DNA of 64,000 nucleotides, taken from the NCBI RefSeq assembly GCF_000209655.1, contig NC_015458.1, positions 1,984,001 to 2,048,000 on the forward strand. The letters are read 5' to 3'. The notes beneath the pieces were generated by a model. The model saw nothing but the letters and a program-made list of their open reading frames with translations. It made no database searches and was not told where the DNA came from. A program made the translations under genes and the position numbers. This stretch comes from Pusillimonas sp. T7-7 (GTDB lineage: Bacteria; Pseudomonadota; Gammaproteobacteria; Burkholderiales; Burkholderiaceae_B). Of the stretch, positions 1-7,530 are shown piece after piece; positions within the stretch are counted from its first letter, which is position 1, and each line of letters opens with the position of its first letter.

Positions 1-589
1 CTGGGCGATAGTGCTCGTAGTCCAATACGATTGATCCGCCTAGCCCGTAGGCATTCAACGATCCTCTATCTAAAAAATCAATATCCCGACCAGTTTGTCG
101 ACCCAGATACCAACCTGCGGCACGAACATCGCTTGTGACGTTACCAAGCGCAAAATTGAAAATCGGCCGCAGCTTCAGCTCATCGGTAAGCTTGAAGTCC
201 CAGCCAATGCCGCCTGTAGCGGACACGCTATTCCATTTGGTTGGTATGCGCCGTGACTCGGCGCCGTGTGTTGCAATAAAGGTTGGGTCGTAGCGACTGG
301 CTGCCAGCACCCCCTCAAGATAAATAGGTACGGAGTCCGATAGCGTATCGCCGCCGCCCAGCTGTGTCATGAAGAAATCGCTGGATCCATGCGTCCCTCC
401 TCCACCGCTGCCTATGGAAAGAGAGCTGGTCGTAATATCGGGAACGATGGAGTATGACATCAACGCAAGAACGCCGTTGGCGCGCTTTTGAAGATCATCC
501 TGGGTCAGCCTGACGGTCTGCGCCGATACGGTTGTACCCAGCACACAAGCCAACACGGAAAAAAGCCCGCCCGCTACGATCTTTATCAT
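1..589 (-). CDS. Outer-membrane beta-barrel-like protein, 3' end outside window
   Basis: The reading frame starts at ATG 589 and runs off the window edge, giving 196 residues with no stop. The first ~23 residues form a signal peptide (MIKIVAGGLFSVLACVLG...SAQ). What follows alternates polar and hydrophobic residues with many Gly and aromatic residues (for example GGIGWDFKL and ALGNVTSDV), as in an outer-membrane barrel. Its ATG overlaps the TGA of the upstream DUF4239 gene (stop at 588-586), so the two are translationally coupled. I do not recognise a named family; an autotransporter-type or general porin-like barrel are both possible. The barrel reading is inference from composition and signal peptide only. 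Confidence 0.7.
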   Translation of the reverse strand, partial: MIKIVAGGLFSVLACVLGTTVSAQTVRLTQDDLQKRANGVLALMSYSIVPDITTSSLSIGSGGGGTHGSSDFFMTQLGGGDTLSDSVPIYLEGVLAASRYDPTFIATHGAESRRIPTKWNSVSATGGIGWDFKLTDELKLRPIFNFALGNVTSDVRAAGWYLGRQTGRDIDFLDRGSLNAYGLGGSIVLDYEHYRP

Positions 590-1383
590 TTGATGCCCCC
601 CGATGGACTGCCCCCCATGGCTTGGCGTTGGGAAATCAGCAACGCATCGCTTTGATCTATGCGTATGGTGCCAATTCGAGGAAACTCAAAATCGATAATG
701 ATGTACAACGCCCCGGTCATGACGAAAGCGTAGATCACTTGATGAAATACACTGCCCCGTTTGTCAGAGCCTAGATTCATGCCTACAAAACAACAACAGA
801 CCAGTGTCAGAAGCGCCAGAAACACATAAGTGGCGGCAGGCGGGTGCACCTTTTGAGCAACCGTCAGGGCAGTCGACACATCAAACATGTCATTGACGGC
901 GCCCACATACGAGGCGGCGAACGGCGCTACGCTGCGCTTGGCGGCCTGCATCGATGTCGTCCAGATTTCCTGCTGGATCGACCCTACCTTGGCCGCGATT
1001 TGATCCCGTTGATCGAAGTTGGCCATGTTCTTGTAGTAGTTGATTCGTTCATCCACATAGCGGCGAAATTGATCGCGCAGCATAGGCTGATCATCACTGT
1101 TGACCATATCGATGCGCAGCCAGGCCGTTCCAATGGCATTGACTTCTTGTACTAGAAGATTTCTTCGTTCTACCATGCGCTGCGCTGCGCCGGAAAACGT
1201 GAACGCCACGAGCAAGCCAAGCAGGGCGAAAACCGACGCCTCGATTGCCGCGGACCCTAGACTACCCGACTCTTTCCCATTGGAGCCTTGACGGCCACCA
1301 AGACGACGCCCGAATTGAATCGCCGCAAACAACAGGAGAAAAAAGAGCACTGCCAAGCCGGAAAGTACAAGGGAGTAGTTCAT
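586..1383 (-). CDS. DUF4239 (bestrophin-like) integral membrane protein
   Basis: The 265-residue membrane protein has a first membrane segment at about residues 5-25 and a second at about 46-67, where the family hallmark EASVFALLGLLVAFTFSGAA is followed by RRNLLVQEVNAIGTAWLR. Two more hydrophobic segments lie in the C-terminal half. This pattern is characteristic of DUF4239 proteins, which are distantly related to bestrophin channels; their substrate is unknown. The stop overlaps the start of the downstream barrel protein by 2 bases, so the pair forms one transcript. The N-terminus (MNYSLVLSGL) is a natural membrane-anchor start. A role in ion permeation would be inference from the bestrophin relationship. 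Confidence 0.85.
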   Translation of the reverse strand: MNYSLVLSGLAVLFFLLLFAAIQFGRRLGGRQGSNGKESGSLGSAAIEASVFALLGLLVAFTFSGAAQRMVERRNLLVQEVNAIGTAWLRIDMVNSDDQPMLRDQFRRYVDERINYYKNMANFDQRDQIAAKVGSIQQEIWTTSMQAAKRSVAPFAASYVGAVNDMFDVSTALTVAQKVHPPAATYVFLALLTLVCCCFVGMNLGSDKRGSVFHQVIYAFVMTGALYIIIDFEFPRIGTIRIDQSDALLISQRQAMGGSPSGGIK

Positions 1384-1530
1384 GTTAACACCCTGCTGTA
1401 TGACAGCAACGAAAAGAGATGTTTCTTGCAGGCAATATTACATAGCTTTTTTATCGCTTTCCAGAAAATTCAGACGCAGAAGTAACTAATTTCACGCCCG
1501 ATGGGATTCATGCGAGAAGCAAACAGTCTC

Positions 1531-1559
1531 TTGACAAGACTAATGATTTCTTTATTAAT
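1531..1559 (+). promoter_or_regulatory. Candidate sigma-70 promoter for the BamA/TamA-like gene
   Basis: A perfect TTGACA (1531-1536) is followed after 17 bases by ATTAAT (1554-1559, 4 of 6 matches to TATAAT). Transcription would start near 1566, leaving a leader of about 105 bases before ATG 1671. The rest of the 1384-1670 intergenic region must also hold the divergent promoter of the DUF4239 gene, which I could not pinpoint. Confidence 0.5.
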
Positions 1560-1599
1560 CAAAGCATCATGAAGGCCCCGGCCTTGCCAGGAGAAATTA

Positions 1600-1665
1600 A
1601 TGCATCAATTTGACGACCACAAGGAAACAGTTGTCGGGCGTATAAGCAAACTCCCCCTCGTTTAG
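1600..1665 (+). CDS. Possible 21-residue leader peptide upstream of the barrel gene
   Basis: A short frame MHQFDDHKETVVGRISKLPLV starts at ATG 1600 behind a good ribosome site (AGGAG at 1589-1593, six-base spacing). It ends with TAG at 1663-1665, five bases before ATG 1671 of the BamA/TamA-like gene. That downstream gene has no recognisable Shine-Dalgarno of its own. The arrangement suggests translational coupling through a leader peptide. The peptide has no run of a single amino acid that would mark a classical attenuator. Its existence as a translated product is inference from spacing and ribosome site only. Confidence 0.35.
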   Translation: MHQFDDHKETVVGRISKLPLV

Positions 1666-1670
1666 CAAAC

Positions 1671-2822
1671 ATGTTTTCCTCTTGCCAATTCACCACTCCT
1701 TTTCTGCTGGCGGCTTTGCATCTGCCGGCCATAGGTCTTGCGCAATCCGATCCGCTCATGACAACAGGTGATATGGCCATACACGCTGATAATGTAGGTC
1801 AGTTGTCAGGCAACTATAAGGAAAAAACACAGACCGATTTTGTGGCTTTGCCCATTCCGCAATCCAACCCCGCACTAGGCTTTGGCGTAACATTGATCGG
1901 CATGGCTCTGTACAACCCGAATAACAGCGATCGGCCATGGGTCACGGGTGCCGGCGCCATGAAGGCCGGATCAAGCCACGCCGTCGGTGTTGTGCAGCAA
2001 GCCAGTCTATTGCAGAATCGCTTACGGCTGCTGGCCGGTTATGCCAGAGCCAACTTGGATCTACGGTTTTACGGCATAGGCGCCGCAGCCGGAGACCGCG
2101 ACACATCGATTCCGCTTGACCAATCCGGCAGGGGCGGCTTTGCCCAAGCCTTGTACCAGATCGGAGATCATTGGTTCGCCGGCCTGCGCTATCAGAACAT
2201 GCATCTGAAAAGCTCGATTGATCTGACCCGTATGCGGCAATTGGGTACCGTAATACCAGACGCAAACTTGAAGCTTCAGATGGCTTCGCTGGGCCCGGCC
2301 TTTGAATACGACTCACGCGACGACTCATTCTATCCAACGGAAGGCGTCTTCGCCAAAGCCAACCTGAATTTTTTCAGCCCCAAGTTTGATAGCGACGCCA
2401 GTTTCCGTCACTTATCGGCATCATGGAACCGGTATTGGCAGTACAGCCCGAGCACTGTACTTGCTGCAAGAGTGTCCGGCTGCGTCGTTGGCGGTCAAGT
2501 GCCGTTCACCAACTTGTGCATGTATGGCCGGAATAATGATTTGCGGGGCTATTCGACGGGACAATACCGTGACCGGGCCATGCTTGCGGCACAAACAGAA
2601 ATTCGCTGGCGCGTCGGTGAGCGCTGGGGTGTTGTTGCGTTTGCCGGAGCCGGCGCTATTGGCCCTTCATTTGCGGAACTGCCCCATCAGAAAATATTGC
2701 CTTCAGTCGGAGCTGGCCTGCGCTGGCAGGCCAGCAAAGACTACAAGGTCAACATCAGCGTTGACCTTGCCATCACAAAGGGAAATAATGCAATCTACCT
2801 GTATGTTGGCGAGGCATTCTGA
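1671..2822 (+). CDS. BamA/TamA-family outer membrane protein (barrel only)
   Basis: The 383-residue protein has a signal peptide ending near residue 25 (LPAIGLAQ). The mature part looks like an Omp85/surface-antigen D15 barrel: repeated amphipathic strands, YDSRDDSFYPTEGVFAKA (about residues 218-235, a common Omp85-barrel strand with the DSRD...P.G pattern), GYSTGQYRDRAML (about 292-304), and a C-terminal Phe (LYVGEAF) of the kind recognised by the BAM complex. There are no POTRA domains, and the length fits a 16-strand barrel alone. It precedes the small surface-antigen gene at 2929 on the same strand, 106 bases away. Substrate or partner is unknown; such POTRA-less members are found next to other envelope genes. 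Family-level call is good, specific role unassigned. Confidence 0.75.
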   Translation: MFSSCQFTTPFLLAALHLPAIGLAQSDPLMTTGDMAIHADNVGQLSGNYKEKTQTDFVALPIPQSNPALGFGVTLIGMALYNPNNSDRPWVTGAGAMKAGSSHAVGVVQQASLLQNRLRLLAGYARANLDLRFYGIGAAAGDRDTSIPLDQSGRGGFAQALYQIGDHWFAGLRYQNMHLKSSIDLTRMRQLGTVIPDANLKLQMASLGPAFEYDSRDDSFYPTEGVFAKANLNFFSPKFDSDASFRHLSASWNRYWQYSPSTVLAARVSGCVVGGQVPFTNLCMYGRNNDLRGYSTGQYRDRAMLAAQTEIRWRVGERWGVVAFAGAGAIGPSFAELPHQKILPSVGAGLRWQASKDYKVNISVDLAITKGNNAIYLYVGEAF

Positions 2823-2928
2823 TACAGCCACACCACTTCAGTACCAACAACCATTCAACAGCAAGGCAAGCAGTAATCGGCCAGGCACATTTTCTGCCCA
2901 ACAATATATCTTGACCAGGAGAATAAAC

Positions 2929-3282
2929 ATGAAGCGATTCCTGACCATAATGGTTCTGCTTGGTGGCGTGGCAACATCTGTACAAGCACAATCCAATCTG
3001 CGTTTTCTGCAAAACACTCCTATTAGCAAATTCAAGGGAGCCGACACCGAGCTCTTGACCAAGGCCTTGAATCAGGCGCTGGACACGGGCGAAGACGGCA
3101 CCCCGGTCACGTGGAAAAACAACGATACCGGCAGCAGCGGTAGTATCACACCGTCAAAAGACCCAGAAGGCCGCAGCAATTGCCGCAAGGCACTGGTCAA
3201 AAATCGGCATCAGAAGCTGTATAACGCAACTGAAGCTGTTTTCTGCAAAGCTAACGACAAATGGAAACTGGTCAGCAATTGA
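2929..3282 (+). CDS. RT0821/Lpp0805-type small surface protein
   Basis: The 117-residue secreted protein starts at ATG 2929, chosen because AGGAG lies at 2917-2921 and a clear signal peptide follows (MKRFLTIMVLLGGVATSVQA). The frame is open further upstream, but that stretch overlaps the preceding gene and is not coding. The mature part carries the features of the 17-kDa-surface-antigen relatives RT0821/Lpp0805: a KALNQALDTGEDG helix, VTWKNNDTGSSGSITP, and a conserved Cys in SNCRKAL near residue 84. A second Cys (VFCKAND) may pair with it. There is no lipobox. It probably sits in the periplasm or is attached to the outer membrane. Function of the family is not established. Confidence 0.7.
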   Translation: MKRFLTIMVLLGGVATSVQAQSNLRFLQNTPISKFKGADTELLTKALNQALDTGEDGTPVTWKNNDTGSSGSITPSKDPEGRSNCRKALVKNRHQKLYNATEAVFCKANDKWKLVSN

Positions 3283-3326
3283 ATCTCAAACGTGGCTTGG
3301 GTAAATAACCAGTTACTCAAGCTGCC

Positions 3327-5417
3327 TTAGAAACCGCTTTCCCTAATGGCCAGGCTGGCTAAATATTTTATGGCCCTCATTAATCGACTGCGCTTGACCC
3401 CAACAAAATACACCTTGCCACGCTGTTCGCGCAGCAATGGCAACGGCTCATCCAGACCGATACGTACTACATACAGAGCCTGCTCAGGGATCAGCACACC
3501 CTGTTTGTCATAGGCGGGAATAGGGCCGTCATGGACAGTGGCCAGCAAAGGCGAAGGCAACTGCTGCAAGCGTGTGGGTGCAATGGCTTCAATGCTGCCG
3601 CACTGGCGCACCGGATCGCTTTCCAGATAAAAGCAGCCCTGATTGCCCGGGCTTAGCGACTGGATGTCATCCTCGTCAACATAGGCCTCTACGAGCCAAT
3701 CCGAAGGGTTGACCAGGCGTCCCAGGGCCTGTTCACGGCCTACCCAGCTACCCGCCCGAATATCGAATGGCACATCGAGCCAGACTCCATCAAACGGCGC
3801 CCGCAAAATCAACCTCTCTTTTTCGGCGGCAACTGATTCCGCATTAGCCAGGCTCAGTGCAAGCGACTCCATGGCGGCTGTCTGTTCATTCAGGCCGCCG
3901 GCCTGGCCCAACAGTCCCGACAGACGCGCCGAACCGCTGCGAATGCCGGCCCTGGCGGCCTCGGCCTGGCTGACCAATTCAGGGTTTTCAAGGCTTAGCA
4001 AAACAGCTCCCCGGCTAACCGGCCCTGTCGCCGCAATCTCGGCTATCCGGGCCGGGGCCGGCGCGAAGGCCGCCCATTGCTGTATGGCCCTTGTCATAGC
4101 CGGCGCGCGGACGGACGTGGGCATAGGCATCGCCAGCCATGAAAACACCAGCAACAACAGCAGCCATAGAATGGCACGACGTCTGGACCCCACTTGCTGC
4201 CGGCGCTGCCACCATATCTTCAATTCGCGCCAGCAGGGACGCGCAATGAAAAAACCCAGCTCCACCACAAGCAGCACAATACCGAGCGCCTTGAAAAAGA
4301 AGTGGTAAACCGCCAGTGCGATCCCCAGGTAAATCAGCAGTCGATAAACCCAGGTAGCCCAGGCAAACAGGATCAGCCGCTGCCTCAGGCGCGGCGTAAA
4401 GGTTTCAGGCCAAGGCTCATCCCATCCCAGCAGCAACCGTCTCAGGGCTGTGCGCGCCAGAGCCCCCGAGCGTTCATGCAGATTGGGCAGATCCAGCCAA
4501 TCTGACAAAATAAAATAGCCGTCGAAACGCATAAAAGGACTGGCATTGAGCGCCAGTGACAGAACCCAGCTGGTGGTGGCCAGGTAAAAGCATGCCTGGC
4601 GTATTACACCTGGCGGAAAGACAGCCCATAACAGCGTGGATAAACCCGCAATGGCGAGTTCGGTGGTGATGCCCGCCGCCGCAATCATCAGACGGTCACG
4701 CGATGCGTTCAGGCGCCAGGACTCGCTGGTATCGGTATAGAGCATGGGCCACATCACCAGGAAGGCGACCCCCATGTGCCCCACCCTTACCCGGAAGTGC
4801 GTGGCCACCAGCGCATGGCCCAGCTCATGCAAAGTCTTGGCAACGATTAGTGCCAATGCAAACCCCAAGGCCCCCTTCCAGGACACGGATTCGAACAAAG
4901 TGTGCTGGAAGGTTTCCCATTGCCGCAAGGTCAGGATCACGCCAATCAGACTGCACCCCGCCACCAGCCACGCAGTCAGGGGGTGAAACAAAAAATGCAG
5001 GTAACGATACAACCTCGATAGCCAATAAGTAGGGCGAATGAGGGGAATCCGAAAAAACAGATAGTTATGCAACCACCAGCGCAGTTGCATCCATGGACGG
5101 CGCGGCGCGGCCTGCGCCATGGACTGGCTTTGCGAAGGCAGAGGCCGCAGCAGGTGGTTGTTGCGCAAGAACTCGACAAACTCACCCAACTGCGCTTCTT
5201 CGGGCTCCAGCGGGGACTGCAGGGCAATATCGGCCAGCAGTTCGCCCGGACTCATCGTCCATCGCGATAAAAATGCGAACTCAAGCCAGCCTATACGAAA
5301 ATGACGGTTGCGTACTGGATCTTCGATGATCCACGCAGGACTGCCGTCAATATGAGGCGCGGCGCCGAATATACGCAAGTCTTCGCGCAGCCCGGGCAGA
5401 GATTGCGCGGCCGGCAT
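3327..5417 (-). CDS. Membrane M50-type metalloprotease fused to a HlyD-like adaptor region
   Basis: The 696-residue membrane protein has three parts. Residues about 15-95 look like a small winged PqqD-like fold (IIEDPVRNRHFRIGWLEF... ending FVEFLRNNHLL). Residues about 120-400 are an M50/site-2-protease-like membrane core with HELGH at 197-201 and NASPFMRFDGY at 291-301, which supply the zinc-binding His pair and Asp. After a further membrane segment near 415-435, the C-terminal third is HlyD-like: a coiled region rich in Ala and Glu, then LILRAPFDGVWLDV, VGREQALGRL and VEAYVDEDDIQ. It is the last gene of the adhesin operon, three bases after the preceding adaptor gene. Role in adhesin export or leader cleavage is inferred from context. 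The catalytic residues are present, so it could be an active protease. Confidence 0.8.
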   Translation of the reverse strand: MPAAQSLPGLREDLRIFGAAPHIDGSPAWIIEDPVRNRHFRIGWLEFAFLSRWTMSPGELLADIALQSPLEPEEAQLGEFVEFLRNNHLLRPLPSQSQSMAQAAPRRPWMQLRWWLHNYLFFRIPLIRPTYWLSRLYRYLHFLFHPLTAWLVAGCSLIGVILTLRQWETFQHTLFESVSWKGALGFALALIVAKTLHELGHALVATHFRVRVGHMGVAFLVMWPMLYTDTSESWRLNASRDRLMIAAAGITTELAIAGLSTLLWAVFPPGVIRQACFYLATTSWVLSLALNASPFMRFDGYFILSDWLDLPNLHERSGALARTALRRLLLGWDEPWPETFTPRLRQRLILFAWATWVYRLLIYLGIALAVYHFFFKALGIVLLVVELGFFIARPCWRELKIWWQRRQQVGSRRRAILWLLLLLVFSWLAMPMPTSVRAPAMTRAIQQWAAFAPAPARIAEIAATGPVSRGAVLLSLENPELVSQAEAARAGIRSGSARLSGLLGQAGGLNEQTAAMESLALSLANAESVAAEKERLILRAPFDGVWLDVPFDIRAGSWVGREQALGRLVNPSDWLVEAYVDEDDIQSLSPGNQGCFYLESDPVRQCGSIEAIAPTRLQQLPSPLLATVHDGPIPAYDKQGVLIPEQALYVVRIGLDEPLPLLREQRGKVYFVGVKRSRLMRAIKYLASLAIRESGF

Positions 5418-5420
5418 AGG

Positions 5421-6752
5421 TCAGAATCCTGTGAAAGCGCGCAAAGCGGCTAGCGGACGGCGAATCATTTCAAAACCCAAGGTCGATTCTCCCCCGGAAA
5501 GCCTTGCAGCTCCCTTCAGGCCGATACGGGCGCCCTCGCCCTCATCAATGCTGGCACGCAAGCGATAACTGGGCACGCCTTCCGGGGTCAGGGCAGCCTC
5601 ATAGCTGGTCTCGATAATCTTGCCGCGCAAGGGTTTTAATGGTCGTACAGTCAAATACATATCCACCGACGCACCTATGTCCAGGGAAATCGCATCAGAC
5701 GCCGGCAATTGAATCAACATGGCCGGCTGGTCCGGATCAGCCAATTGCATGATCCGCTCGCCAGTCACCACCGGTTTACCTATCCATTCGTTGACGTCGG
5801 TAAACACCGCTACCCCGGACCTTGGCGCCCTTTGCTCAAGCCGTTGCAACTGGGACCTTATCGATGCCAGTTCGGCCCGGCGCTCTTCAGCGCGGCTGTG
5901 CAGCACCGTCAGCCGGGCACGGCTTTCCTCACTGCGAAACGCGGTCTGAGCGGCCGCCAGATACTCGGCATCGGCCACCGCCACCGCCCGGCTTGCCACC
6001 GCCTGGCGATTGCGCAGCGTGGTGTCATCCAACGAGAACAATAGCTGCCCGGCCTGCACAAGCTGGTTGGGACGGACGTGAATGGCCTTGACAACGCCGT
6101 CCAGCGGCGCGCTGATCACCTCCAGGTCCAGCGAGGTTACTTCACCGGGAGCCAGGGCCCGTTGACGCACAGGCAAGAAGCACAAGGCCGCAAGCAGTAC
6201 CAGGACCAATCTGGCCAGCATTTTTTTTCGCAAGCCCCGGCGAGGCCTGTTGCGACGCGCCAGCAGTTCCCAACTGTAAGCCCATGACTGGCTCAAGCGC
6301 GCCATCACCGCTTTCTGCCCTGGTGTTGGAGACTGTTCCAGCAGATACACAATCCATCCCAGGACCTGGCCCGCGCGCGACTTCAGCGGGCATAGCCATA
6401 CGCCTTCAGTCCACCATTCGCGCCAACCCTGAGCGACCAGCGTCGTACCGCCCGCTTCCGGCGGCGCCACCAGCCATTGCTCCTTGCCATCGGCCGCCTG
6501 CGTTTTCAGCCACTTCCGGGTGCGTTCCAGCCAAACCATATATGGCGACTCGTGGTCCGCGGACACCATGCCGGAAATATTGAGCAGCTGCCATTTATCG
6601 CCCAGCTCTTCAAACACCAGGGCCTGACGGTACTTGAGCAACGGATGTGCGTCATTTGCAATGTGAAAGCTCAATTGCTGGACATCATCGGCCTGGCGTG
6701 CCAGGCCTTCGATTTCAGCCAATTGCAGCAATAGGAGAATATCTTCCTGCAT
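5421..6752 (-). CDS. HlyD-family periplasmic adaptor with cytosolic GAF-like N-terminus
   Basis: The 443-residue protein has an N-terminal globular region (about 1-165) resembling a GAF domain (ALVFEELGDKWQLLNISG, VWLCPLKSRAGQVLGWIVYL). A positively charged stretch and one membrane segment follow (about 178-195, MLARLVLVLLAALCFLPV), then a HlyD adaptor: a lipoyl-like half (ISAPLDGVVKAIHVRPNQLV), a helical hairpin rich in Ala, Arg and Glu, the second lipoyl half (RAPRSGVAVFTDVNEWIGKPV) and a beta-barrel part. The topology fits an inner-membrane-anchored adaptor that contacts TolC. It lies between the shorter adaptor and the M50/HlyD protein, four bases from the former and three from the latter. 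A cytosolic GAF domain on a HlyD protein is unusual and may sense a ligand; that is inference. Confidence 0.8.
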   Translation of the reverse strand: MQEDILLLLQLAEIEGLARQADDVQQLSFHIANDAHPLLKYRQALVFEELGDKWQLLNISGMVSADHESPYMVWLERTRKWLKTQAADGKEQWLVAPPEAGGTTLVAQGWREWWTEGVWLCPLKSRAGQVLGWIVYLLEQSPTPGQKAVMARLSQSWAYSWELLARRNRPRRGLRKKMLARLVLVLLAALCFLPVRQRALAPGEVTSLDLEVISAPLDGVVKAIHVRPNQLVQAGQLLFSLDDTTLRNRQAVASRAVAVADAEYLAAAQTAFRSEESRARLTVLHSRAEERRAELASIRSQLQRLEQRAPRSGVAVFTDVNEWIGKPVVTGERIMQLADPDQPAMLIQLPASDAISLDIGASVDMYLTVRPLKPLRGKIIETSYEAALTPEGVPSYRLRASIDEGEGARIGLKGAARLSGGESTLGFEMIRRPLAALRAFTGF

Positions 6753-6756
6753 TCAC

Positions 6757-7530
6757 TTAGCGCGAGAGTTGAAAGTCGGCAATCCCGCTCATGCCAGGCA
6801 TCAGCTCATGCTCTGGATCTTTTGCCCGCCCTTCCAGCTCTATGGACTGCGCCACCGCATCAACACGCGCGTTGATCGCCGTAACAACAGCCTCGTAACG
6901 TTTGCCTGTTTCAAGGACGTTGACGTGAAACGGTGTATCGACCTTCACATGCCGCAGTTCGCGAGAGGGCAGATTAAGACGCAGCTTTACCGGCCCGTCG
7001 CTCACCAGATCCACCAATGGCGTGCCTACACTGACACTTTCGTAGGGACGAACGTAGAGTTTGGCGATACGCCCCGAATAAGGCGCTTTCACGGAACAAT
7101 AGTCTGCCTGCGCCTGCGCCAGGTCCTTGGCGGCCGCGGCGCGATCAGCCGCGGCACGCGCCAGGGCCACTTCGGTATCGCCTGCCACATCAAGCTTGCG
7201 CAGCTCCGCCTTGGCGCTCAGCGTCTGGAGGGCGCCTGCCAATTCGGCCGCCGCCATGCGCAAACGCGCCTCGGGCTCGGCGCAATCCAGCTTGAACAGC
7301 ACGGCGCCTTTCTCGACATGCTGGCCGAGTCGAGCGTCCATGACCTGCAGCCGCCCCTCCATCGGAGCCGCCAGGGTGCTTTCCGGATTGGCGGCAAGCA
7401 GGACCCGGATGGCGTTCGGGTCGCTTACTGCGTCGATCGGTTCTGATTGCGCCACGGCTGTCGAAGCCAATACTTGCCCGGTCAGCGCCAGACAGACGAA
7501 CAGAACACGCGCCTTGCTCCCGTTCATCAT
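6757..7530 (-). CDS. Short HlyD/RND-type periplasmic adaptor
   Basis: The 257-residue protein has a signal peptide (VLFVCLALTGQVLASTAVAQ, cleavage near residue 28) and a compact membrane-fusion-protein layout. It has a first lipoyl half (LAAPMEGRLQVMDARLGQHV), a short helical hairpin rich in Ala and Arg (about 90-145), a second lipoyl half (VKAPYSGRIAKLYVRPYESV) and a beta-barrel domain ending PGMSGIADFQ. With no lipobox or N-terminal anchor it should be soluble in the periplasm. The start overlaps the TolC gene stop by four bases, so both are translated from one transcript. It would bridge an inner-membrane unit to TolC. Two adaptors in a single export operon is unusual. Confidence 0.8.
   Translation of the reverse strand: MMNGSKARVLFVCLALTGQVLASTAVAQSEPIDAVSDPNAIRVLLAANPESTLAAPMEGRLQVMDARLGQHVEKGAVLFKLDCAEPEARLRMAAAELAGALQTLSAKAELRKLDVAGDTEVALARAAADRAAAAKDLAQAQADYCSVKAPYSGRIAKLYVRPYESVSVGTPLVDLVSDGPVKLRLNLPSRELRHVKVDTPFHVNVLETGKRYEAVVTAINARVDAVAQSIELEGRAKDPEHELMPGMSGIADFQLSR

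Noticed and set aside
2386..2928. N-terminal extension of the small surface-antigen frame
   Set aside because: It overlaps the BamA/TamA-like gene in another frame; the true start ATG 2929 has AGGAG and a signal peptide.
3296..3321. Hairpin between the surface-antigen gene and the M50 gene
   Set aside because: CTTGGGTAA and TTACTCAAG pair with one mismatch, but there is no T-run in either direction; too weak to call a terminator.
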